Source: Hyphomicrobiales bacterium
GTDB taxonomy: Bacteria; Pseudomonadota; Alphaproteobacteria; Rhizobiales; Beijerinckiaceae
Direction: 5' to 3'
Length of the DNA: 50,163 nucleotides
Assembly: GCA_028868735.1 (NCBI GenBank)
Contig: JAGWTW010000013.1
Location: forward strand, 1 to 50,163
Part shown: piece after piece, positions 1 through 9,597 of the stretch
How the letters are laid out: each line of letters opens with the position of its first letter
How positions within the stretch are numbered: position 1 is the first letter of the stretch
Made by a program: the position numbers and the translations under genes
Notes under the pieces: model-generated
The model's input: only the letters and a program-made list of their open reading frames with translations
Told to the model about the DNA's origin: nothing
Database searches by the model: none

Positions 1-189
1 CTGGATGATCCGCTCGGCGCGCGAGGCCGTCAACGCCTGCGCGTCCGTATTGGCGACGATGAATTCGACCCCGCTCAGGCCCGAAGTGATCATGTTGTTG
101 ACTGCATTGCAGCCGCCGCCGCCCACGCCACACACTGTGATACGGGGCTTGAGCTCGCGCAGCTCGGGACCCTTGAGATTGATCGTCAT
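1..189 (-). CDS. ftsZ: Cell division protein FtsZ (N-terminal 63 codons, cut by window edge)
   Basis: FtsZ is the tubulin-like GTPase that forms the cytokinetic ring. Only the first 63 residues are in the window. They begin [19 protein letters not shown] and run into the nucleotide-binding strand and glycine-rich turn ([15 protein letters not shown]), followed by [11 protein letters not shown], which is typical of bacterial FtsZ. The ATG lies 90 bp downstream of the ftsA stop, so this is the one clear gap at the distal end of the dcw cluster. Identity is secure from these motifs. The GTPase T7 loop and C-terminal tail are outside the window. Confidence 0.95.
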   Translation of the reverse strand, partial: MTINLKGPELRELKPRITVCGVGGGGCNAVNNMITSGLSGVEFIVANTDAQALTASRAERIIQ

Positions 190-279
190 CGCCTCTGCCT
201 CTTTTTCGCGGGCGCAGCCTGCGCCTCGGTTTCACTTTTCCTCTCGGTCCGGCCGCCGCGCCTGACCGATCGGCCTCAC

Positions 280-1593
280 TCAAAAACTCTCTTTCAACCA
301 CCGCCCGACACGGGCAAGATAGCCGTCGCCGCCGACTGCCAACGCCATCCGCTCTCGACTCGGTTCGAAATGTTCGAGCGCTGCGAATTGCGGATAGACG
401 AGCAGACCGACAGCGGCCGCAAACGACGGGCTCTTGCCGGATTCGGGTAGGCCCTGAACGCCGACCGGACGACCGACGCGAACCTGACCGCCGAGAATGC
501 GCCGCGCCGATTCCGGCAAGCCGGTGAGCTGGCAAGCGCCGCCGGTCAGAACCAGGCGCGAGCCTGAATGAACGGGATGTCCCTGCTTGCGCAGACGGTC
601 GCGCACGAGTTCGAGGATTTCCTCGACGCGCGGGCGGATGATGCGCACGAGCTGCGCCCGCGGCATGTGGATCGGCTCGCTCGCCTCGTCGCCGACATGT
701 TCGATCGCGATCGTCTCGCGATCGTCGGAGGCCGAGGATATCGCGCTGCCGTACAGCGTCTTCATTCGCTCGGCGCCCGACAGGCGCACGTTGAGACCGC
801 GCGCGACGTCGAGCGTAACGTGATTGCCGCCGACCGCGACGGAATCGACGTGGATCAGCGCGCCGCCCGAGAACACCGCGACGGAAGTCGACCCGCCGCC
901 GAGGTCGACGACGGTGGCGCCGATCTCCGCTTCGTCCTCGCCGAGCACCGAAAGCGCGGAAGCATAGGGAGAGGCGACGAAAGCCTCGACCGTCAGATGG
1001 CAGCGCTCGACGGCGAGCCCCAGATTACGGATAGCGGCGGCGTCGCAGCTCGCGACGTGCAGATGCGCGCCCAGCTGATCGCCGATCATACCCTTTGGAT
1101 CACGGATATTCTGCGCATCGTCGACGGCGAAGCTCGTCGGGAGCGAATGCAGGACGGCGCGGCCGTCGCGCGCCGTATGCGTGCAGGTCGCCTCGAGCAC
1201 CCGATGCACGTCGGCTTCGCCGACCGAGCGATCGCCGACCGCGACCCGCGCCTGGAAATGTTGCGAACCGATGCGGCCGCCGGCTGCGCTGACGACGACG
1301 CTCTCGACCTGGACGCCGGCCATGCGCTCGGCGGCGTCGACAGCGAGACGTATGGCCGTCTCGGCCTCTTCCATATCGACAACCTGGCCCGCCTTCATGC
1401 CGCGCGAACGCTGATGGCCGATGCCGAGGATGCGCGCGCCGTGCATGCGGCCGCGGGCGGAGGCGGGATCGACCGGCGCGAGGCGCGCGATCAGGCAGAC
1501 GATCTTGCTCGTGCCGACGTCGAGCACCGTCAGGATCGGGCTCTTGCGCGACGACAAGGGACGCATACGCGGAAGATGCAACGAACCCCCCAT
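280..1593 (-). CDS. ftsA: Cell division protein FtsA
   Basis: This is an actin-fold ATPase that tethers FtsZ to the membrane and signals to the septal synthases. The predicted protein has 437 residues. A phosphate-1 motif (LTVLDVGTSKIVCLIARL) lies near residues 21-38 and a phosphate-2 motif (TVVDLGGGSTSVAVF) in the middle. LTGGACQLTGL matches the adenosine motif. The C-terminus ends in an amphipathic stretch (ARVGRWLKESF) suited to membrane targeting. The ATG at 1593 overlaps the ftsQ stop as TAATG, which supports this start. The frame stays open further upstream, but that part lies inside ftsQ and has shadow-frame composition. Confidence 0.95.
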   Translation of the reverse strand: MGGSLHLPRMRPLSSRKSPILTVLDVGTSKIVCLIARLAPVDPASARGRMHGARILGIGHQRSRGMKAGQVVDMEEAETAIRLAVDAAERMAGVQVESVVVSAAGGRIGSQHFQARVAVGDRSVGEADVHRVLEATCTHTARDGRAVLHSLPTSFAVDDAQNIRDPKGMIGDQLGAHLHVASCDAAAIRNLGLAVERCHLTVEAFVASPYASALSVLGEDEAEIGATVVDLGGGSTSVAVFSGGALIHVDSVAVGGNHVTLDVARGLNVRLSGAERMKTLYGSAISSASDDRETIAIEHVGDEASEPIHMPRAQLVRIIRPRVEEILELVRDRLRKQGHPVHSGSRLVLTGGACQLTGLPESARRILGGQVRVGRPVGVQGLPESGKSPSFAAAVGLLVYPQFAALEHFEPSRERMALAVGGDGYLARVGRWLKESF

Positions 1594-2555
1594 TACACCT
1601 TCCCCTTGGCCTTGTGCGTCAACGCGTCGAGCCGCGCGCTTGCAGCCTCGTCGCTGAGGCGAACCACGACCCGACCCGGAAACCGCATGTCGATCGCGAC
1701 GATGTCCTTGCCGAGGATCCGCTGCTCGCGCTGGAGGCGCGAAAGGAGCGCGATCGCCGCTTCGGGATCGTGTTCGGGCAGCCGGATTTCGACGCCGTCC
1801 GTCGTGTAGATCGACCAGCGCCTCTGGGAGACGAGCGTTCCCGCCTTGATTCTCGAGCCGACGTCGCCGGCTGCGGCGACGATGCGCATGTACTCCCCGA
1901 TGCGCAGATTGGCGCCGGCGCCGACGATCAGCGGCAGGCCGGCGTACTTGTCGTCGTGCATCGTGTCGATCGGCATGCCGTCCGAAGACACGATCGCGAT
2001 CTGGCCGTCGCGCTGCCACAGCGCATAGGGCTGGCGTTCGACGATCGTGATCGAGAGGCGGCCGGGATAGAGCTTGCGGACCTCGGCGTCCTTGACGAGC
2101 GGCGCCATCATGAGGCGTTGGCGCATGGCGACGGCGTCGAGATAGGGCAGCGAATTGCGCGCTTTCACGCCCGCGTAGGCGAGGACCTCGCGCTCCTTCA
2201 GCTCACTGATGCCGGAAATCGTGACCGTGTCGATGCCGAACCCGATCGCACGCGCTGCGAGATCGCCCGGCGTGCCGACGTCGTGAATGAACTGATCGTA
2301 GACGCCGCCCTTGACCGCGCTATAGGCGAACGCGCCGCCGAGCACGCCGAACACCAACGCGCCCGAAGACAGCGGATGAACAGCGATGGCGTGCAGTTTG
2401 GAGAGCCAGCCGCCGGACGCACGTGCGGGAGCTTGCCGCGCGCGCGGAGCGGGCCGCGCGGCCGGGCCGGCGAATTGCGGACGCGCGGACGCGAAGGCCA
2501 GCGGAGCAGCGAAATGCTCCGTCAGCGGTCGCAGGACGCGTCTTGAACCATCCAT
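1593..2555 (-). CDS. ftsQ: Cell division protein FtsQ
   Basis: FtsQ is a bitopic divisome protein linking early and late division proteins. The 320-residue product has a basic, Ala/Pro-rich cytoplasmic N-terminus of about 50 residues. One membrane segment follows around residues 57-80 (SGALVFGVLGGAFAYSAV). A POTRA domain begins near VTISGISELKEREVLAYAG, followed by the FtsQ beta domain (VERQPYALWQRDGQIAIV). The start lies inside the 3' end of ddl (34-bp overlap) and the stop overlaps the ftsA start, so translation is probably coupled on both sides. Length and topology are normal for alphaproteobacterial FtsQ. Confidence 0.93.
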   Translation of the reverse strand: MDGSRRVLRPLTEHFAAPLAFASARPQFAGPAARPAPRARQAPARASGGWLSKLHAIAVHPLSSGALVFGVLGGAFAYSAVKGGVYDQFIHDVGTPGDLAARAIGFGIDTVTISGISELKEREVLAYAGVKARNSLPYLDAVAMRQRLMMAPLVKDAEVRKLYPGRLSITIVERQPYALWQRDGQIAIVSSDGMPIDTMHDDKYAGLPLIVGAGANLRIGEYMRIVAAAGDVGSRIKAGTLVSQRRWSIYTTDGVEIRLPEHDPEAAIALLSRLQREQRILGKDIVAIDMRFPGRVVVRLSDEAASARLDALTHKAKGKV

Positions 2556-3445
2556 TTAACCAGCTCGCCGAACGTCAGGCCCGAATGGGCAGCCAATTCC
2601 GGCACAAGCGACGTTTCCGTCATGCCCGGCTGGGTGTTGACCTCGAGGGCGACGAGTTCCCCGGTTCCCCCGGGTCGATCGTCGAATCTGAAGTCCGTCC
2701 GACTCACGCCGCGACAGCCGAGCGACTTGTGCGCTACAACTGCCAACTCTTGAATCTGTTGGTAAATATTTTGTTTAATTTGTGCCGGACAGACGTGAAT
2801 TGACCCGCCTTTTGCGTATTTTGCGTCATATCCATAGAAAGCCTCGGATACGGGTTTGATCTCCGTCACGCCGAGCGCGCGCTCGCCCATCACGGCGCAG
2901 GTAAGCTCCCGGCCGTCCACGAACTTTTCCGCCAACATCATCTCGCCATGGCGCCATTCTTGCGCAGCGAGTTCCTGCGGCGGATGGCTGCGCCCCTCCT
3001 TGACGATGAAGACGCCGAAGGAGGAGCCCTCGGCGACGGGCTTCAGCACGTAGGGCGGCGTCAGCACGTGCGCCTTGGCCGCCTCGAAGCGGCTGACGAC
3101 CAGGCCCGCCGGCACCGGCACGCCAGCCGCCGCCATCACCGTCTTGGCGAGGTCCTTCTGCATGGCGAGCGCCGAAGCGAGCACGCCCGAATGGGTATAG
3201 GGAAGGCGCAGCGTCTCCAGCACGCCCTGGATCGTGCCGTCCTCGCCGCCCGTCCCGTGCAACGCGTTGAAAGCGACATCGGGCTTGAGTTTCGTCAGCA
3301 CTTCGGCGATGTCGCGGCCCACGTCGACTTTCGTTACGCGATAGCCGACGCTTTCGAGCGCCTTCGCGCAGGCCTCGCCCGAACGCAGCGACACCGGCCG
3401 CTCGGCCGCCCATCCGCCCATCAGCACCGCAACATGGGTCGTCAT
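2522..3445 (-). CDS. ddl: D-alanine--D-alanine ligase
   Basis: This ATP-grasp ligase makes D-Ala-D-Ala for the peptidoglycan stem peptide in the cytoplasm. It has 307 residues, the normal length. The N-terminus is MTTHVAVLMGGWAAERPVSL. Later motifs include NALHGTGGEDGTIQGVLE, the ATP-grasp lysine region YVLKPVAEGSSFGV, and the C-terminal metal and substrate segment LEVNTQPGMTETSLVPE. The start at 3445 gives the usual family N-terminus. The frame is open upstream but unlike Ddl there. It lies 58 bp after the stop of the GT-C-like gene. About 35 codons around 2740-2840 use AT-rich codons (AAA, AAT, ATT, GTA, TCA) that are rare in the neighbouring sequence, although the encoded protein still looks like Ddl. 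Confidence 0.95.
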   Translation of the reverse strand: MTTHVAVLMGGWAAERPVSLRSGEACAKALESVGYRVTKVDVGRDIAEVLTKLKPDVAFNALHGTGGEDGTIQGVLETLRLPYTHSGVLASALAMQKDLAKTVMAAAGVPVPAGLVVSRFEAAKAHVLTPPYVLKPVAEGSSFGVFIVKEGRSHPPQELAAQEWRHGEMMLAEKFVDGRELTCAVMGERALGVTEIKPVSEAFYGYDAKYAKGGSIHVCPAQIKQNIYQQIQELAVVAHKSLGCRGVSRTDFRFDDRPGGTGELVALEVNTQPGMTETSLVPELAAHSGLTFGELVKWMVQDASCDR

Positions 3446-3503
3446 CGATTGCACCCCTTCTTGCGCCGGTCGATCCCGCGGCGTGGAAATTGTCCGCAGG
3501 TCG

Positions 3504-5012
3504 TCACCTCGAACGCACCCAGACCTCGATATCCTGGGCCTGCGCGGCCTTCTCGAAACCGTCGAGCACATGCGCGAGTTCGGGCGTGCGCGTCGTCCAC
3601 TCCCGCAACGCCGCGCTTTCGACGAGGATTACATCGGGTCGGCCGGCGGCGACGTCTTCGGCGAGCAGGCGCCGGTCTTCTCGCGCGAAATTGACAAGCC
3701 GGGCGCGCTTGGCCGCATCGACCTGCGTCGTCTGCAAGATGCGATTGACGCAATTGTTGACCCAGATCGCATTGCGCCGGCCGACCCATTGGCCGTCGAC
3801 GAGACGCACCGCGGGATGGCCGACGTCGAGCTCCTCCGCGAGCGCGGCGATCTTCGGATGGACGGGCGCATGCGCGCGAATTGCGGCGATGAGCCCCGGA
3901 TATTCCTCCGCGCCGGGCAGCGCCATGGCAGGCGCGGCGAAGAACGGCGCGCATACGAATACGGGGATCACGCAATAGCGCGCGAACAGCGCCGCGCCCG
4001 GCGCCTGCGCACGGTCCCGCCACAATGCGATTGTCGCGAACATGGCGAAGACCGTGACGGGATAGGCGTGGTTGAACCAGCCCTTGCCCTGATAGACGTA
4101 GGTGAACAGAAAGCCGATGGCGACGGCGATCAGAACCGGCGCGCGCACGCCATACCCCATGCGCGTTCCCGCGAAGATCAGCCCCCCGATCAGGGCCGCA
4201 TGTGCGAGGAACGGCAGCATGGTCAGCATTTCGGCCAGGCTGTGGCGCGCCGGCGCGTAGACCTCGACGCCGAGCGGCAGCATGACTTCGTAGAAGCGCG
4301 GAAAGAAGACTTGCACGAGGCCGAGATAGGCGAGGAAGACGGTCGCCGTGGTCAAATATTCCGGCGCGAACAGATAGCGCAGCGACCGCCGCTGCAGGAC
4401 CAGCGCCAGCGCCGCCGCGCCGACGCCGGCCGCATAATAGGGCTTGAGGCACAAGGCCGCGCCGCCGCCCACGCCCGCGAGCAGCGCCGCCCATAATTCC
4501 ACGCGGCCGCCGCCCGCACGCGCGACCGCCGCCGCGACGATCGGCAAAGCGAACAGGGCCGCGAAATGTTCGCGCTCGGCGAAGCCGAATTGCGGACAGA
4601 ACAGGAAGATGAACAGCGCCGTGTTGCGCCAGAGCGGCCGCTCCGTATCGGAGAGCGCGCCGCCGATGCGCAGAATGCGCGCAGACAATCCGAGCGCCAG
4701 CACGAGACACACGAAAATTTCGGCGACGGTCCAGGCTTCGGGCCGCAGGCCGACAGCTTGCGAAAGTACGACCGCCGGCATGTACAGAAGAAACGCCAGC
4801 GGCGGGTTGGATTCCTGAATGTCGGAATAGGCGACCGCGCCGTGCAGCACCTTGTCGGCGACCGTGATCAGCCAGGAATTGTCGCCATTGAAATGCGCGA
4901 GGCTTTGCTGGGCGAGCGAAACGACGACGATGCAGACGGCCGCCTGCCAGCTCGAGACGATGCGCAGAACGTCCTGCGCGGGCTTCTCGGCGGCCAGCGT
5001 CGCATCCGTCAT
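3504..5012 (-). CDS. Polytopic GT-C-like membrane protein inserted in the dcw cluster
   Basis: The product is 502 residues with roughly ten hydrophobic segments and a soluble C-terminal region of about 130 residues. The first non-cytoplasmic loop carries acidic residues and a diproline (FNGDNSWLI near 41-49, [19 protein letters not shown] near 61-79). A second charged loop reads [15 protein letters not shown]. This layout recalls GT-C fold, lipid-phosphate-dependent glycosyltransferases such as the PMT/ArnT group. That assignment is inference from layout, and no substrate can be named. The ATG at 5012 overlaps the murB stop as ATGA, so it is probably translated by coupling to murB. Canonical dcw clusters have no such gene between murB and ddl. 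A role in decorating envelope glycans is possible but unproven. Confidence 0.8.
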   Translation of the reverse strand: MTDATLAAEKPAQDVLRIVSSWQAAVCIVVVSLAQQSLAHFNGDNSWLITVADKVLHGAVAYSDIQESNPPLAFLLYMPAVVLSQAVGLRPEAWTVAEIFVCLVLALGLSARILRIGGALSDTERPLWRNTALFIFLFCPQFGFAEREHFAALFALPIVAAAVARAGGGRVELWAALLAGVGGGAALCLKPYYAAGVGAAALALVLQRRSLRYLFAPEYLTTATVFLAYLGLVQVFFPRFYEVMLPLGVEVYAPARHSLAEMLTMLPFLAHAALIGGLIFAGTRMGYGVRAPVLIAVAIGFLFTYVYQGKGWFNHAYPVTVFAMFATIALWRDRAQAPGAALFARYCVIPVFVCAPFFAAPAMALPGAEEYPGLIAAIRAHAPVHPKIAALAEELDVGHPAVRLVDGQWVGRRNAIWVNNCVNRILQTTQVDAAKRARLVNFAREDRRLLAEDVAAGRPDVILVESAALREWTTRTPELAHVLDGFEKAAQAQDIEVWVRSR

Positions 5013-5944
5013 GCCGCTTCTCCATGGGCGACGCCGACACGCTTTATTTCCCATTCGAGTTCGACGCCGCTCGCCTCGCGCACGCGTCGCCGCACTTCCT
5101 CGCCGAGATTTTCGATGTCGGCCGCGCTCGCCTTGCCGCGGTTGATCAGAAAATTGCAGTGCATTTCGCTGACCTGCGCATCTCCGACCACGAGACCCCG
5201 GCACCCGGCCTTGTCGACGAGTTGCCAGGCTTTTCCGCCCGGCGGATTCTTGAACGTCGAGCCGCCCGTCTTTTCGCGGATCGGCTGCGCCTTCTCCCGC
5301 GCGAGCGTGATGCGCTCCATCTCGGCGAGAATGTCCTGCTTCTCGCCCGCCCTGCCCTGCAGCAGCGCCTGCGTGAAAACAATGCCGCGCGGCGCGGAGG
5401 AATGGCGATACGAAAATCCCATGCCTTCGTTCGTCAGAACGACGAATTCGCCCGCGCGCTCGACGCCGCGCGCCTCGATCAGCACATCCCTGGTCTCGCC
5501 GCCATGCGCGCCTGCGTTCATGCGCAAAGCGCCGCCGAGCGCGCCGGGAATGCCGCTGAGAAAGGCGAGGCCGGCCAGACCGAGTTCAGCCGCGCGCTTG
5601 GCGACGAAACGATCGGGCGCCGCCGCGCCGACTCGTAGGCGATGGCCTTCCTCGACGACAATGTCTGAAAACGCGCGGCCGCCGAGCCTTATCGTCACGC
5701 CGGGCACGCCGCCGTCGCGCACGATGAGATTGGAGCCGAGCCCCACGACGAGCACCGGCGTGTCGTGCGGAAGCCGGCTCAGGAAATAGGAAAGGTCGTC
5801 CTCGTCGGCAGGCTGAAAGAAAGCTTGCGCCGGTCCGCCGACACGAAACCACGTGAGCGGCGCAAGCGCCTCGTTCGCGGTCAGGCGCCCGCGCAGCTCG
5901 GGCATGGCCGCACGAATATCCGGCGTGATGTCGGGAAAGCTCAC
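5009..5944 (-). CDS. murB: UDP-N-acetylenolpyruvoylglucosamine reductase MurB
   Basis: MurB is the FAD enzyme that reduces UDP-GlcNAc-enolpyruvate to UDP-MurNAc with NADPH. From the chosen GTG start it has 311 residues. Visible motifs are the FAD-binding [25 protein letters not shown], the [19 protein letters not shown] loop, the catalytic-region [29 protein letters not shown], and the C-terminal Glu in [12 protein letters not shown] at 5944 sits five bases after the murC stop and gives a natural N-terminus ([19 protein letters not shown]). Upstream in-frame ATGs would lie inside murC, so they are less likely. The stop overlaps the next gene's start. Confidence 0.93.
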   Translation of the reverse strand: MSFPDITPDIRAAMPELRGRLTANEALAPLTWFRVGGPAQAFFQPADEDDLSYFLSRLPHDTPVLVVGLGSNLIVRDGGVPGVTIRLGGRAFSDIVVEEGHRLRVGAAAPDRFVAKRAAELGLAGLAFLSGIPGALGGALRMNAGAHGGETRDVLIEARGVERAGEFVVLTNEGMGFSYRHSSAPRGIVFTQALLQGRAGEKQDILAEMERITLAREKAQPIREKTGGSTFKNPPGGKAWQLVDKAGCRGLVVGDAQVSEMHCNFLINRGKASAADIENLGEEVRRRVREASGVELEWEIKRVGVAHGEAA

Positions 5945-5948
5945 CTCG

Positions 5949-7346
5949 TCAGCTCGCCAGTTGCGCCGGCAGCGCATAGGCCCATTGTGTGATGGAGCCC
6001 GCGCCGAGACAGACGACATAGTCGCCGGGCCGTGCGATCTCCTTCACGAGTTTGGGCAAATCGTCGGGCTTTTCGAGCGCGACCGCCTGCCGGTGCCCGT
6101 GCGCACGAATGGCCGCCACGAGATCGTCGCGTGAAACGCCTTCGATCGGCTGTTCGCCCGCAGCGTAGACGTCGGAAACGATGACCGTATCGGCGTCGTT
6201 GAAGCAGGTTGCGAACTGATCGAACAGACTCTGCAGGCGCGTGTACCGGTGTGGCTGAACCACAGCGATCACCTGCCCCTTCGTGGAAGCGCGCGCCGCG
6301 CGCAACACGGCGGCGATCTCGACGGGGTGATGGCCGTAATCGTCGAAGATCGATACGCCGTTCCATTCGCCGGTCCGCGTGAAGCGCCGCTTGACGCCGC
6401 CGAAATTGGCGAGCGCCTTGCGCACCTGATCCGCGCTCATGCCGAGCTGCATGGCGACGGCGATCGCCGCAGTCGCATTGAGCGCGTTGTGATGGCCCGG
6501 CATCGGCATCACGAGATTATCGAGATAGGTCGCCGTATTGGTCTTTCGATCGCGCACCAGCACGTTGAAGCGCGACACGCCGCCCGTCAGATCGACATCG
6601 AGCAGCCGCACGTCTGCCTGGGGGTTCTCGCCATAGGTGACGACGCGCCGGTCCTCGATCTTGCCGACGAGCTCCTGAACCGTCGGATGGTCGAGACACA
6701 TCACCGCAAACCCGTAGAACGGCAGATTTTCGACAAGCGTCCGGAACGCTTCCTTGATCGCGTCGAACGTTTTGAAATGATCGAGATGTTCGGGATCGAT
6801 ATTGGTGACGATGGCGACGTCGGCCGGCAGCTTCAGGAATGTGCCGTCGCTTTCGTCGGCTTCCACCACCATCCAGTCGCCGCCGCCGAGCCGCGCGTTG
6901 GTGCCGTAGGCGTTGATGATGCCGCCGTTGATGACCGTCGGATCGAAACCGCCGGCGTCGAGCAGCGTGGCGACGATCGACGTCGTCGTCGTCTTGCCGT
7001 GCGTGCCGGCGATTGCGACGCATTGCTTCAGTCGCATCAATTCGGCGAGCATTTCCGCGCGCCGCACGACCGGCAGCCGCTTTTCGCGCGCAGCGGCGAG
7101 TTCGGGATTGTCGCGTTTGATCGCCGTCGAGACGACGACGACGGCGGCCTCGCCGAGATTGCTCGCGGAATGGCCGACAAACACCTTGGCGCCTTTTTCG
7201 GCGAGACGTTTGACGTTGGCGTTCTCGCTGGCGTCGGAGCCCTGCACCTTGTAGCCGAGATTGATCAGCACTTCGGCGATTCCGGACATGCCGATGCCGC
7301 CGATCCCGACGAAATGAATGGGACCGAGATCGCGCGGCAGTTTCAT
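5949..7346 (-). CDS. murC: UDP-N-acetylmuramate--L-alanine ligase MurC
   Basis: MurC adds L-alanine to UDP-MurNAc using ATP, the first step of stem-peptide synthesis. The 465-residue product begins with the Rossmann motif [18 protein letters not shown]. It carries the Mur-ligase P-loop [11 protein letters not shown] near residues 113-123, [23 protein letters not shown], and the C-terminal domain segment [15 protein letters not shown]. The start overlaps the murG stop as ATGA. All expected regions are present and length is normal. Confidence 0.96.
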   Translation of the reverse strand: MKLPRDLGPIHFVGIGGIGMSGIAEVLINLGYKVQGSDASENANVKRLAEKGAKVFVGHSASNLGEAAVVVVSTAIKRDNPELAAAREKRLPVVRRAEMLAELMRLKQCVAIAGTHGKTTTTSIVATLLDAGGFDPTVINGGIINAYGTNARLGGGDWMVVEADESDGTFLKLPADVAIVTNIDPEHLDHFKTFDAIKEAFRTLVENLPFYGFAVMCLDHPTVQELVGKIEDRRVVTYGENPQADVRLLDVDLTGGVSRFNVLVRDRKTNTATYLDNLVMPMPGHHNALNATAAIAVAMQLGMSADQVRKALANFGGVKRRFTRTGEWNGVSIFDDYGHHPVEIAAVLRAARASTKGQVIAVVQPHRYTRLQSLFDQFATCFNDADTVIVSDVYAAGEQPIEGVSRDDLVAAIRAHGHRQAVALEKPDDLPKLVKEIARPGDYVVCLGAGSITQWAYALPAQLAS

Positions 7347-8446
7347 TTGCGCCCCCTGGAGTCGATTGTGGCGATGACGATATCTGCGAGCCGCTCGGCC
7401 GCATCGAGAATTCCCGCGCTCTTGGCCGCTTCGGCCCGTTTCGTCAACCCTGCGGGATCGGAGAGCGCTGCGCGCAGCAAAGCGACAAGCTTTTCAACGG
7501 TGAACTGCGTCTGGTCGACGACCTCGACCGCGCCCGTGCGGGCGAGTTCGGCCGCATTCGCGGCCTGGTCCGCGTCGAGCGCAAACGGAAAGGGCACGAG
7601 AATCGCCGGTCGGCCGATGCCTGCGATTTCAGCGACCGTGGACGCTCCGGATCGCGCGATCATCAGATGCGCGCCGGCGATGCGGCCAGGCAGGTCTTTG
7701 AAGAAGGGCGCGACCTCCGCGGAAAATCCGATCCGGCCGTAGATCTCTCGCACGCGGGATTCGTCTTCGCCGCGCGCCTGTTGCGTCAAGGCGATGCGCG
7801 CGCGCTCCTGCGGCTCCAGTTGCTCGATCGCCGCCGGCACGATGTCGGAAAAGACGCGCGCGCCCTGCGACCCGCCGGTCACCAGCACGCGCAGTCGACC
7901 GTCGAAAAAATCCGGATAGGGCTGTTTGGCCGCGTCGAACACGGCCGGTCGCAGCGGATTGCCGGTCACGACGCTCTTGGCGAGAATTTCCTTTTCGCCG
8001 CGCGCGAGCGGAAATCCGGTCGCGATCCGGTCGACGCGCCGCGCGAGAAATCTGTTCGCGCGCCCCATGACGGCGTTCTGCTCGTGCAGCACCGTCGGGA
8101 TCTTGAGAAGCGTCGCGGCGAGAACCGGCGGCACGGTCGGATATCCGCCGAAACCGACGACGATCGAAGGCTTGATGCGCCGCATGAGCGTCATCGATGC
8201 GATCACGCCACGCCCGAGCGTCGCCACAGCGCGCGTGCGCGCGACGACCGAACCGCCGGTCGGGGTCGCCGCCGGAATGGAATGGATTTCCTGCGCGGGG
8301 AACGCCTGCCCGTATTTTTCGGCGCGCGTGTCCGTCACGAGTTCGACGTTGCGCCCGCGCGCGACCAGCGCGTGCGCAAGCGATTCGGCGGGAAAGAGAT
8401 GGCCGCCGGTTCCGCCGGCGGCCACGACGATCGGACGTTCGTTCAT
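7343..8446 (-). CDS. murG: Lipid II synthase MurG (UDP-GlcNAc transferase)
   Basis: MurG is the peripheral GT28 glycosyltransferase that adds GlcNAc to lipid I on the inner face of the membrane. The product is 367 residues from the ATG at 8446. It has the N-terminal donor-fold motif [16 protein letters not shown] and a second glycine-rich loop, [33 protein letters not shown] follows, forming the UDP-GlcNAc site. The start overlaps the ftsW stop as ATGA. The frame extends open upstream into ftsW, but that part is a shadow. Confidence 0.95.
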   Translation of the reverse strand: MNERPIVVAAGGTGGHLFPAESLAHALVARGRNVELVTDTRAEKYGQAFPAQEIHSIPAATPTGGSVVARTRAVATLGRGVIASMTLMRRIKPSIVVGFGGYPTVPPVLAATLLKIPTVLHEQNAVMGRANRFLARRVDRIATGFPLARGEKEILAKSVVTGNPLRPAVFDAAKQPYPDFFDGRLRVLVTGGSQGARVFSDIVPAAIEQLEPQERARIALTQQARGEDESRVREIYGRIGFSAEVAPFFKDLPGRIAGAHLMIARSGASTVAEIAGIGRPAILVPFPFALDADQAANAAELARTGAVEVVDQTQFTVEKLVALLRAALSDPAGLTKRAEAAKSAGILDAAERLADIVIATIDSRGRK

Positions 8447-9597
8447 GCGCGCGCGATGCTCGGATCGAGCGCTGCGTCCATCAGCACCTCGGTGCGCGGG
8501 CGCCGCCGCGTGACAGCGATGAGGAAACCCATCCCGAGCGCCAGCGAGATCAGCGACGATCCGCCGTAGCTGATGAACGGCAGCGTCATGCCCTTGGCGG
8601 GCATGAGGTGCAGATTGACCGCAAGATTGATACAGCTCTGGATGCCGAACAGCATGGTGAGCCCGGCCGCCGCGAAGCGGCAGAACGGATCCTCGTTCTT
8701 CGCTGCATTGGAAAGCCCGCGCAGCACGATGAAAGCGAACAGCGACACGAGCGCGATACAGACGATGACGCCGAATTCTTCGCCCGTGACGGCGAAAATG
8801 AAATCGGTGTGGCTGTCGGGCAGGATGCGCTTCAGCGTGCCCTCGCCCGGCCCCTTGCCGAACCAGCCGCCGGCGATGAAGCTGTCGCGCGCCGTATCGA
8901 CCTGGAACGTATCGGACACGCCGCCGCCGGCCGATTGCGGTTCGATGAATTTGAGAATGCGCGCCCGCACGTGCGGCACGAATTTGTAAGCGAGCAACAC
9001 GGAGCTCGCTCCGGCGCCGCCGATACCGGCGACCCAGAACCAGTGCAGGCCCGCCATGAAGAACATCGCGCCCCACACCAGCGAGATCAGCATGGTCTGG
9101 CCGAAATCCGGCTCCATGATCAATGGCACGACCGTCGCCGGCAGAATGAGGATGGCGAGCATGTTGGCCGGCATGTCGCGCCGGCGCGCGCCTTCTGAAA
9201 AAGCCCAGGCCGCGAGCACGACGAAAGCGGGCTTTACGAATTCCGAGGGCTGGACGCCGAAAATCCAGCGGCGCGCGCCCTTCACTTCCGTGCCGAAAAG
9301 CAAGGCGCAGATTACGAGCGCCATACCGACGGCGAAGATGAGGAGGGCGGCGCGGCGGACGTGACGCGGCGACATGAAAGACGTGACGACCAGAACCATG
9401 ATCGCCGGAATAAGGAATTCGGCCTGCTTGTGCACGAAATAGAAGGTCGACAGATGCAGGCGCTCGGCGACAGGCGGCGAGCCGGCCATGCCGAACACGA
9501 GGCCGCACACCATCAACAGCGCGAGCGCGCCGAGCAGCCACCGGTCGACTGTCCAGAGCCAGTCGGAAAAGAGCGTACGTTCGGCCCGCGATATCAT
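8443..9597 (-). CDS. ftsW: Septal peptidoglycan polymerase FtsW
   Basis: FtsW is the SEDS-family glycosyltransferase that polymerises lipid II at the septum with FtsI. It has 384 residues and about ten membrane segments. Family motifs seen are GARRWIFGVQPSEFVKPAFV, the long loop with GPGEGTLKRILPDSHTDFIF, and NLAVNLHLMPAKGMTLPFIS followed by YGGSSLI. The Asp in the PDSHTDFIFA loop is in the region of the catalytic carboxylate. The start at 9597 (MISRAERTLFSDW) overlaps the murD stop as ATGA, and the C-terminus overlaps murG. Confidence 0.95.
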   Translation of the reverse strand: MISRAERTLFSDWLWTVDRWLLGALALLMVCGLVFGMAGSPPVAERLHLSTFYFVHKQAEFLIPAIMVLVVTSFMSPRHVRRAALLIFAVGMALVICALLFGTEVKGARRWIFGVQPSEFVKPAFVVLAAWAFSEGARRRDMPANMLAILILPATVVPLIMEPDFGQTMLISLVWGAMFFMAGLHWFWVAGIGGAGASSVLLAYKFVPHVRARILKFIEPQSAGGGVSDTFQVDTARDSFIAGGWFGKGPGEGTLKRILPDSHTDFIFAVTGEEFGVIVCIALVSLFAFIVLRGLSNAAKNEDPFCRFAAAGLTMLFGIQSCINLAVNLHLMPAKGMTLPFISYGGSSLISLALGMGFLIAVTRRRPRTEVLMDAALDPSIARA

